From positions 1-64,000 of the IMG/VR virus record IMGVR_UViG_3300045741_000104: a stretch of 64,000 nucleotides of DNA, one strand, 5' to 3'. Positions 14,838 through 20,073 of this stretch are shown one piece after another. A program made the translations under genes and the position numbers. The notes beneath the pieces were generated by a model. The model saw only the letters and a program-made list of their open reading frames with translations, was not told the DNA's origin and made no database searches. Numbering within the stretch: the first letter of the stretch is position 1; each line of letters starts with the position of its first letter. Source of the stretch: a virus.

Positions 14838-14856
14838 CCATTGGTGCAGATGTCAA
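14829..14856 (-). promoter_or_regulatory. Early operon promoter
   Basis: On the minus strand TTGACA (14856-14851), 16-base spacer, TACAAC (14834-14829, four of six). It lies just upstream of the first early gene and overlaps the operator palindrome. Confidence 0.6.
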
Positions 14857-14895
14857 GCCCTCAGAGGCTGTTTTTAGCTAAATTTAAGGAGTAGG

Positions 14896-14953
14896 TTATG
14901 TAATAGAACTATTAGGTTGTTGAATTCGTTGGCATAATAGTTCTATTACATAA
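14896..14953. repeat. Perfect 19-bp inverted repeat with 20-bp spacer
   Basis: TTATGTAATAGAACTATTA (14896-14914) and its exact reverse complement (14935-14953) flank a 20-base spacer. It is not followed by a T run, so it is not a simple terminator. Long perfect arms of AT-rich sequence in a non-coding region suggest a protein-binding site or cruciform at an origin. Confidence 0.7.
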
Positions 14954-15123
14954 GGGGTTGAGAGTAAGGGGGGGGGTATGTTTTTCATGCCAACACAGAC
15001 CCCCCAAGAAAAAATGGGGCGGTTTTATTGGGTGTTTTACACCTACCATCTTTATCATAATCTATAATCTTATAAATCAATGACTTCTGCCCCACCCTTT
15101 CAGGTAGCCCCGCCCCACCCTAG

Positions 15124-15142
15124 TTATGTAATAGGACTATTA
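15124..15142. repeat. Third copy of the 19-bp element
   Basis: TTATGTAATAGGACTATTA differs from the left arm of the inverted repeat at 14896 by one base. It sits about 170 bp away in the same orientation as that arm and runs directly into a TAAATTTAAG motif. Confidence 0.65.
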
Positions 15143-15243
15143 TATTAAATTTAAGCGTATAACAGCGCCTACGCGCCCTAACTACGATGCCGCGCGGGGG
15201 GTCGAGCGTTAAATTTAAGTGTATTAAATTTAGACAATAAAAA

Positions 15244-15270
15244 TCCCGGCGCGCCTCGCGGCGGCCGGGA
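15244..15270 (-). terminator. Second hairpin of a tandem terminator
   Basis: Arms TCCCGGC and GCCGGGA with a GC-rich loop; read on the minus strand the stem is followed by TTTTTATTG. It backs up the terminator at 15281-15302. Confidence 0.65.
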
Positions 15271-15280
15271 CAAAAGAAAA

Positions 15281-15302
15281 GGGGCGGCCTCTCGGCCGCC
15301 CC
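15281..15302 (-). terminator. Rho-independent terminator of the 271-residue gene
   Basis: GGGGCGGCC-TCTC-GGCCGCCCC is a perfect nine-base stem; on the minus strand it is followed by TTTTCTTTTG. It lies 12 bases after the stop of the gene at 15315-16130. Confidence 0.85.
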
Positions 15303-15314
15303 CTGTATTAGTTT

Positions 15315-16130
15315 TTACAGTTCGCCATCGGCGTCCACGTAATTTGCTTCCCAGTTTTCCCGGGCCGCGCGTTCCATGGCGTTCGCCATCTCGGCGAGCT
15401 TCGGCGACATATGCAGCGCATTGTTGCGGTAGACCAAGGCTTGCGCCGTGGCCATGTTGAGCGCAACGCGCGCCCCCTCTTGCGAGTTAGTGATCTTCAC
15501 TGTCTCGCCGTTTGCCTTAGTCACGGCATTCGTCGCCGCTTCCTTGGCCGCTTTCTCGGCCTCGGCCTTCTTCTTGGCCGCGCCTTCAGCTTGCCGTGCC
15601 TTGCGCTCCACCTTGTCGGCTTCGGTTTCCGTAACCCGATGCCACGCCGACGTTGACGCGGCCGACCATTTGGCCTCGGCGTCGGTCATGCGGAACTTGC
15701 CTTTGTCCAATTTCTTGGTCTTGGGCGACATTCCGAAGTCGACGATGCGTCGACCGAACTTGAGCAATTCGGGCCCAAATTCCGGCCAGTTGGCCAGCGC
15801 CTTCCCACGCCATTGCGGCTCCCATCCCGCGTTATCGGCCTTCGCGGCCTCAATCGCGCGGCTGTCGCCCTCGGCCAGCGCCTTGGTCGCCGTGTAACCA
15901 TACCGGAAGTACGCCCGCAACAGCTTGTCTTCCAACATGGTCCCGGCGATTTCGACGGCATGACCGACGGTTGCCTCAACTACGCCAAGGCGCCAACCCT
16001 GTCCGGCGATGCCGGTTGCCACGTTCGTGTCAGCGTCAAGTTGAAACTTGACGGCTTCCACGTTCGAGACGGCCGGCGCGTCGGCGGCGGGAGCGGCCTT
16101 GGCCGCGCGGGTTTTGGTAGCAGTAGCCAT
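15315..16130 (-). CDS. Isolated, separately terminated protein of unknown function (271 aa)
   Basis: The start at 16130 (MATATKTRAAKAAPAADAP) has AAAGG upstream; a frame from 16181 lacks support. The Ala/Lys N-terminus is followed by a folded domain (GWRLGVVEATVGHAVEIAGT, LRAYFRYGYTATKALAEGD). Next comes an Ala/Lys/Glu-rich linker of coiled-coil type (KVERKARQAEGAAKKKAEAE), and then a helical C-terminus. It is a single-gene unit with its own upstream region and two tandem terminators, so it is probably made in large amounts. It may be a DNA-binding or internal protein; I do not recognise a family. Confidence 0.65.
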   Translation of the reverse strand: MATATKTRAAKAAPAADAPAVSNVEAVKFQLDADTNVATGIAGQGWRLGVVEATVGHAVEIAGTMLEDKLLRAYFRYGYTATKALAEGDSRAIEAAKADNAGWEPQWRGKALANWPEFGPELLKFGRRIVDFGMSPKTKKLDKGKFRMTDAEAKWSAASTSAWHRVTETEADKVERKARQAEGAAKKKAEAEKAAKEAATNAVTKANGETVKITNSQEGARVALNMATAQALVYRNNALHMSPKLAEMANAMERAARENWEANYVDADGEL

Positions 16131-16227
16131 TGGATTTACCTTTCGTTGGATGCGGCGCGAGACGGTTGTCCCGCGCGGCAATTACAGATTAGTAGATTGG
16201 CCGCTTGTGTCCAATGTAAAGCGACAA

Positions 16228-16244
16228 TATACGCGTGGCGTATA
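16228..16244. promoter_or_regulatory. Palindrome upstream of the 271-residue gene
   Basis: TATACGC-GTG-GCGTATA is a perfect seven-base inverted repeat about 100 bp upstream of the start at 16130. GCGTATAACAG from its right edge recurs at about 15155-15165 in the other non-coding region. Likely a regulator site; no clear -35/-10 pair could be fixed beside it. Confidence 0.45.
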
Positions 16245-16341
16245 ACAGTAATTCTTTTTAGATTTGGGGGGGGACAGGGGCAAAGAGAACTCTCGGCCCC
16301 CTGCTTATACTGGTCCCACAAACATTATGGACGGTTTTTAC

Positions 16342-16410
16342 TTTACGGTTAAGTCTCAGCTAAAATATTTTTAGCCATTTTATCTTTACAGTCAAGTCTC
16401 GGCTAAAGTA
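16342..16410 (+). repeat. Two 26-bp direct repeats upstream of the late promoter
   Basis: TTTACGGTTAAGTCTCAGCT plus AAAATA (16342-16367) and TTTACAGTCAAGTCTCGGCT plus AAAGTA (16385-16410) match at 22 of 26 positions and are 43 bp apart. They lie 20 to 90 bp upstream of the -35 of the late promoter, a place typical for activator binding. Confidence 0.65.
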
Positions 16411-16432
16411 AACTAAAATTTTATACTTAAAA

Positions 16433-16461
16433 TTGACCCCGAGGATGAGTTGATTTATAAG
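16433..16461 (+). promoter_or_regulatory. Late operon promoter (sigma70-like)
   Basis: TTGACC (16433-16438), a 17-base spacer and TATAAG (16456-16461) on the plus strand, five of six matches in each hexamer. The transcript would start near 16468 and meet two terminator hairpins before the first structural gene at 16606. Confidence 0.68.
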
Positions 16462-16483
16462 CCAAGCCTCCCCGACTTGACTT

Positions 16484-16500
16484 GGCCCGCACCGCGGGCC
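16484..16500 (+). terminator. First hairpin after the late promoter
   Basis: GGCCCGC-ACC-GCGGGCC, a perfect seven-base stem followed by ATTCTTCTTT. It lies about 16 bases after the predicted transcription start. An upstream segment (GCCAAG...CTTGGC) can pair in competition with its left arm. Confidence 0.6.
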
Positions 16501-16540
16501 ATTCTTCTTTGGCCCATTCTCCGATGGCGTCACCCACAGG

Positions 16541-16568
16541 GGGCCGGCCTTCTCCGTTAGGCCGGCCC
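16541..16568 (+). terminator. Second hairpin before the structural operon
   Basis: GGGCCGGCC and GGCCGGCCC form a perfect nine-base stem around a ten-base loop and are followed by TTTACTTTT. It ends about 37 bases before the first structural gene on the same strand. Confidence 0.68.
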
Positions 16569-16605
16569 TTTACTTTTCCGCGCTCTACGCGGATATTTCA
16601 CAGCC

Positions 16606-17013
16606 ATGAGCAATCAACTCGCCGATCCGGCCGCGCTCTCGTGGCCCGCCACACTCCCTATAGAGGTGGCGTTGAAGACGACGACCGTCGAGGACATCCT
16701 TGACGCTTATGAACTGACGTTCGAGGAATACGAAAACCTCCTCGCCCATCCAGCCTTTATCAGAGAAGTCGCTGCGGCGACCGAGGCGCTTCGCGAGGAG
16801 GGCATGTCCTTCTTCATGAAGAACCGCCTTCAGGCCGAAGCGATGCTCTCCCGTCTCTGGCAGATGACGCACGCGTCGTTCGACGAGGTGCCTGCCAAGG
16901 TGCAGGCCGACCTGCTCATGTTCAGCATCAGATGTGCTGGACTGGATCGGTCTAGGGAGCAGTCGAAGGAACAGCAGGGCACGCCCCTGCAAATCCTCAT
17001 TAATTTGTCTTGA
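16606..17013 (+). CDS. Putative small terminase subunit-like protein (135 aa)
   Basis: It is the first gene of the late operon, four genes ahead of TerL. The sequence is helical, with VEDILDAYELTFEEYENLLA, then EEGMSFFMKNRLQAEAMLSR and PAKVQADLLMFSIRCAGLD. The 'a-y-x-l-t-x-e-E-y' opening resembles a helix-turn-helix of phage small terminases, and the 'R-x-Q-A-E-x-L ... V-x-A-D-L' blocks recur in proteins encoded beside TerL in podoviruses. Role would be recognising the packaging start on viral DNA. Assignment rests on position and pattern. Confidence 0.6.
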   Translation: MSNQLADPAALSWPATLPIEVALKTTTVEDILDAYELTFEEYENLLAHPAFIREVAAATEALREEGMSFFMKNRLQAEAMLSRLWQMTHASFDEVPAKVQADLLMFSIRCAGLDRSREQSKEQQGTPLQILINLS

Positions 17014-17026
17014 ACAGGAGACGACA

Positions 17027-17221
17027 ATGGCGAGAGGAATGGTGCCGGGCAAGACGATTGATCCGGCGACGCAGATCATCAAGTCGGCCAAGGGCCAGCC
17101 CCCGGTCATGAACGACACCAAGGTTCCGAAGGGCAAGGGTAAAAAGGCCCCGCCGCTAAAGCCGGCCCCCAAGGGTGGCAAGGGTAATCCCTTCGCCAAG
17201 CCAGCGTTTGGGGGTAAGTAA
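17027..17221 (+). CDS. Small lysine-rich protein (64 aa)
   Basis: ATG at 17027 with AGGAG upstream. Very basic, with repeated P-K-G-K (KVPKGKGKKAPPLKPAPKGG) and hardly any hydrophobic core. A small nucleic-acid-binding or virion-core protein is likely; unknown family. Confidence 0.58.
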   Translation: MARGMVPGKTIDPATQIIKSAKGQPPVMNDTKVPKGKGKKAPPLKPAPKGGKGNPFAKPAFGGK

Positions 17222-17222
17222 T

Positions 17223-17507
17223 ATGAATGAGGTGTTAGCCCTGCTACGCCACATGGAGCGACACATGCAGTCGCTCGAAGCAAAACTGGAGGTTGTAATG
17301 GCTAATCTTGACGTTCTCACTGCCGCTGTCGCCGAGGCCACTTCGGTCGAGGCTTCCGCCGTCGTCCTCATCGCCGGTCTGGTGGAGCAGCTGACGGCTG
17401 CCCTCGCCGCCAACGATCCGGCGGCTGTTCAGGCTCTTGCCGACCAGCTGACCGCTGCGACCGCGCCGCTGGCGGCTGCGGTGTCGGCGAATACGCCGGC
17501 GGCGTGA
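17223..17507 (+). CDS. Ala-rich coiled-coil protein (94 aa)
   Basis: Start at 17223 (MNEVLALLRHMERHMQSLEA) follows GGGGGTAAGTA and the previous stop by one base. The N-terminus has clear heptads and the rest is Ala/Val/Leu-rich (LVEQLTAALAANDPAAVQAL). It looks like a small oligomeric structural or assembly protein. Confidence 0.58.
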   Translation: MNEVLALLRHMERHMQSLEAKLEVVMANLDVLTAAVAEATSVEASAVVLIAGLVEQLTAALAANDPAAVQALADQLTAATAPLAAAVSANTPAA

Positions 17508-17644
17508 TGACAATAGGCCGGGCGACGATGGAGCAAATCTGGGCCAGCAAGCAGTTGGTCAACGGCAAGGCCATCGTCGTCTGGGCCCCTCATGGGCCGG
17601 TCAACGGCATGATGCCGTCACTTCCGAAAAAGAAGAAGAAGTAA
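17507..17644 (+). CDS. Small basic protein (45 aa) coupled to TerL
   Basis: Read directly: ATG at 17507 overlaps the previous stop (TGATG) and the TAA overlaps the TerL ATG (TAATG). The product starts MTIGRATMEQIWASKQLVNG and ends PSLPKKKKK. Tight coupling on both sides supports it as a real gene, perhaps a packaging accessory. Confidence 0.6.
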   Translation: MTIGRATMEQIWASKQLVNGKAIVVWAPHGPVNGMMPSLPKKKKK

Positions 17645-20061
17645 TGGCTGCGCCCAACATCCTGCCGTATACGCCGCCGCCGACCGTCCGCGACTTCATC
17701 AAGGACTTCATCCCCGGCCGCTTGTTTTATGACTGGATCGTCGGCCCCTATGGTCCAGTCTCAGCTGATACGGAGTTCCTGACCCCGTCCGGCTGGAAGC
17801 GCATAGACGCTTACACGCCGGGCGACCTCATCGCCCAGTGGGAGCCGGCGTCTGATAATGACCCTGCCGGCGGCGCGCTGCGCTTCGTCGCGCCGCAGGA
17901 CTACATCGTCACGCCGGCCGAAACGCTACTTCACTTCAGCAACAAGCACTCAATGTCGATGGTGCTGTCGCCATGCCATCGGCTGGTCTATTACGATCAC
18001 TTGGGGCGGCTACAAGAGCGCCCCGCGGGGGTTGCGGCGCAGATGCGCGGCAAGCGCACCATCCCTACAGCCTTCTGTCCGACTGAACGGCCCGGCACAG
18101 GATGGTCAGATGCGGTCTTGCGCTTGGCGGTCGCGATCAACGCCGATGGCTACTTCCCGGCGACGTCTCCCGGCTCGACTGCCCGCGCTGATCGCTGCCA
18201 CATCGTCGTGCGCCGCGACCGTAAGAAACAGCGGTTGCGTGAGTTGTTGCGCGCTGCCGGCGTCGAGTGGCAAGAACATGTGTGGGAGGGACGACCGACA
18301 GAGACCAGCTTTAGTTTCGTTTCGCCTTATGTCGGCAAGACGTTCGCCGGCAAGTGGTGGGACGCCACGACGTTAGAGCTCGAAGCCGTGCTGGACGAGG
18401 CGCTGTACTGGGACGGATGGACTGGTGGCAAGGGGGGTAAGGAGCGCCGGTTCGGCACGACCAGCAAGCCCTGCGCAGACTTTATCCAATACGCAGCGCA
18501 CGCTACTGGAGGTCGCGCAACGATCGGCACATATACCGACCCTCGCAACGCCGACTGGCGGCCGTTTTATTATGTGCAGATTGCCAGCAAGACATCCTAC
18601 AAGCGCGCAGTGAACCTCAGCAAGGCGACACAGATCGTTACAGTGCCGGCGGAGGGCGGGAAGCAATACTGCTTCAGAACAGCCTCGTCTTACTTCGTCG
18701 CACGCCACAACGGGCGGATTTTTGTCACAGGTAACTCGGGAAAGACGACGGGCCTCTTTTTCAAACTGGCCTACCTCGCGGCGCTGCAAGCGCCGGGTCG
18801 CGACGGTATAAGACGCTCCCGCGCAGTGGTGGTGCGAAACACCGCTCCGATGTTGAGGGATACGACCCTCGTCTCGTGGAATTACTGGTTTCGTGACGGC
18901 GAAGCAGGCAAGTGGCTGGCCACCGACAAGACCTTCGTCCTGCGCTACGGGGATGTCGAGTGTGAAGTTCTGTTCCGCCCTTTGGACACGCCTGACGACG
19001 TTCGCCGCGTTCTCTCTTTGGAAGTGACCTTCGCCCTGCTCGACGAGTTCGTGGAAATCCCGCGCGAGATCGTGCAGGCGCTCTCGGGCCGTGTCGGCCG
19101 TTACCCGGCCAAGAAGGACGGTGGCGCGACGAATTACGGTATGTGGGGTGCGAGCAACCCCGGCACCGAGGATGTCTGGTGGTATGACATGCTGCACACG
19201 CAGCTCCCCGGCAACGCCAAGTATTTCCACCAGCCGAGCGGGACCAGTCCCAATGCCGAGAACCTCGAAAACCTGCCTGCCAACTATTACAAGGACCTCG
19301 CGGAAGGAAAGACGCCCGACTGGATCAAGCAGTTCATCGATGCTGAATGGGGCTACTCTATCAGTGGAAAGCCTGTCGTTCCCTCCTTCAAGCCCGATCT
19401 CCACATTGCCAAAGCCCGCCTGCTCTATAACCCCCAGCTACCGCTGGTGTTCGGCTTTGACCCCGGTTTCGCGGGAATGGCTGCGATCTTCGGCCAGCAG
19501 GACCTGCACGGACGGCTCCTCGTCCTCGGGGAAGTGATCGCGCAAAATATCAGCGCCGAACGCTTCATCACCGAGAAACTGCGGCCCTACCACAAGGCGC
19601 TCTTTCCCGACGCCAACATCATCTGTGAGCCGGACCCGGCGGCGGCGAACCGCGCCCAGACCGACGCGAAGTCGGTCGTGGACATCATCAAGCGTTATTA
19701 CCCGGCCAAGCCGGAGACCAATAACCGGCTTCCCCTGCGCCTCGACGCCATCGACTATTTCACCGGCAAACTCACCGACATGGGGCCGGCGCTCCAGATC
19801 GACGCCAAGCAGTGTCCGACGCTGATCCGCGCCCTCAAGGGCGGCTGGCGCTGGGAGGTGGATCAGAAGCGGGGGTCGGTCATCAAGGGCGAGGTTCCTG
19901 AGAAGAACCCCTACAGCCATCCCGGTGATGCCTTTGGTTACTTATGTCGACATTACCAAAGAGGGGCGGAAAAGGATTATAGATACAGCCAAGCGAACGG
20001 CGGGAAGGGGTTCAGGCCCCAGCAGCCCACGTTCGGCGTGGGCAGCTACCACTATCGATAG
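17644..20061 (+). CDS. terL: Terminase large subunit, interrupted by an intein in the Walker A loop
   Basis: The 805-residue precursor encodes the packaging ATPase-nuclease. The Walker A loop is split. WIVGPYG ends at residue 37 and SGKTTGLFFK resumes at 365, so splicing restores GPYGSGKT and leaves about 478 residues, normal for TerL. Walker B is TFALLDEFVE (near 470). The C-terminal RNase H-like nuclease has acidic positions in FGFDPGFAG, ICEPDPAAANR and HPGDAFGYL. The gene overlaps the upstream gene by one base and is followed 12 bases later by the portal gene. Unspliced protein would lack an ATP-binding loop, so packaging depends on splicing. Confidence 0.93.
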   Translation: MAAPNILPYTPPPTVRDFIKDFIPGRLFYDWIVGPYGPVSADTEFLTPSGWKRIDAYTPGDLIAQWEPASDNDPAGGALRFVAPQDYIVTPAETLLHFSNKHSMSMVLSPCHRLVYYDHLGRLQERPAGVAAQMRGKRTIPTAFCPTERPGTGWSDAVLRLAVAINADGYFPATSPGSTARADRCHIVVRRDRKKQRLRELLRAAGVEWQEHVWEGRPTETSFSFVSPYVGKTFAGKWWDATTLELEAVLDEALYWDGWTGGKGGKERRFGTTSKPCADFIQYAAHATGGRATIGTYTDPRNADWRPFYYVQIASKTSYKRAVNLSKATQIVTVPAEGGKQYCFRTASSYFVARHNGRIFVTGNSGKTTGLFFKLAYLAALQAPGRDGIRRSRAVVVRNTAPMLRDTTLVSWNYWFRDGEAGKWLATDKTFVLRYGDVECEVLFRPLDTPDDVRRVLSLEVTFALLDEFVEIPREIVQALSGRVGRYPAKKDGGATNYGMWGASNPGTEDVWWYDMLHTQLPGNAKYFHQPSGTSPNAENLENLPANYYKDLAEGKTPDWIKQFIDAEWGYSISGKPVVPSFKPDLHIAKARLLYNPQLPLVFGFDPGFAGMAAIFGQQDLHGRLLVLGEVIAQNISAERFITEKLRPYHKALFPDANIICEPDPAAANRAQTDAKSVVDIIKRYYPAKPETNNRLPLRLDAIDYFTGKLTDMGPALQIDAKQCPTLIRALKGGWRWEVDQKRGSVIKGEVPEKNPYSHPGDAFGYLCRHYQRGAEKDYRYSQANGGKGFRPQQPTFGVGSYHYR
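17755..18735 (+). mobile_element. Intein in TerL with Pro1 and LAGLIDADG endonuclease (327 aa)
   Basis: It runs from Pro38 to Asn364. Block A is PVSADTEFLTPSGWKRI, in which Pro occupies the position of the usual Cys/Ser1. Block B contains LSPCHRLVYYD. The endonuclease domain has RLAVAINADGYF and LDEALYWDGW, the two LAGLIDADG-type helices with their Asp residues. Block F is KQYCFRTASSYFVARHNG, with Cys at the F:4 position, and block G is RIFVTGN followed by Ser. Pro1 plus F:4 Cys plus Thr before the penultimate residue resembles class 3 inteins, although the Trp of the class 3 triad is not seen two residues after the block B His (Leu instead). It is homologous to the helicase intein at 61510-62442. 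Confidence 0.88.
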
Positions 20062-20073
20062 GGACGGAGCACT

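Larger units (their letters stand above)
14879..15233. repeat. Four TAAATTTA motifs
   Basis: TAAATTTAAG occurs at 14879-14888, 15146-15155 and 15210-15219, and a shortened copy (TAAATTTAG) at 15225-15233. The core TAAATTTA is itself palindromic. Clustering in the non-coding region and not in neighbouring genes suggests a binding site or an unwinding element. Confidence 0.5.
14857..15243. other. AT-rich non-coding control region, possible origin
   Basis: No gene is seen here. The segment is much richer in A and T than its surroundings and contains the repeats listed separately. It also holds runs such as ATAATCTATAATCTTATAA near 15055-15075 and two G or C tracts (14970-15005). Its place between the early operon start and a terminated gene fits a replication origin or a multi-promoter control region. 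No replication initiator binding site can be proved from sequence alone. Confidence 0.45.

Noticed and set aside
15020-15074. A 17-codon plus-strand frame in the AT-rich region
   Set aside because: Too short, without a ribosome site or coupling.
14857-15243. CRISPR-like array
   Set aside because: The repeats are few, unevenly spaced and partly inverted; there are no regular spacers.
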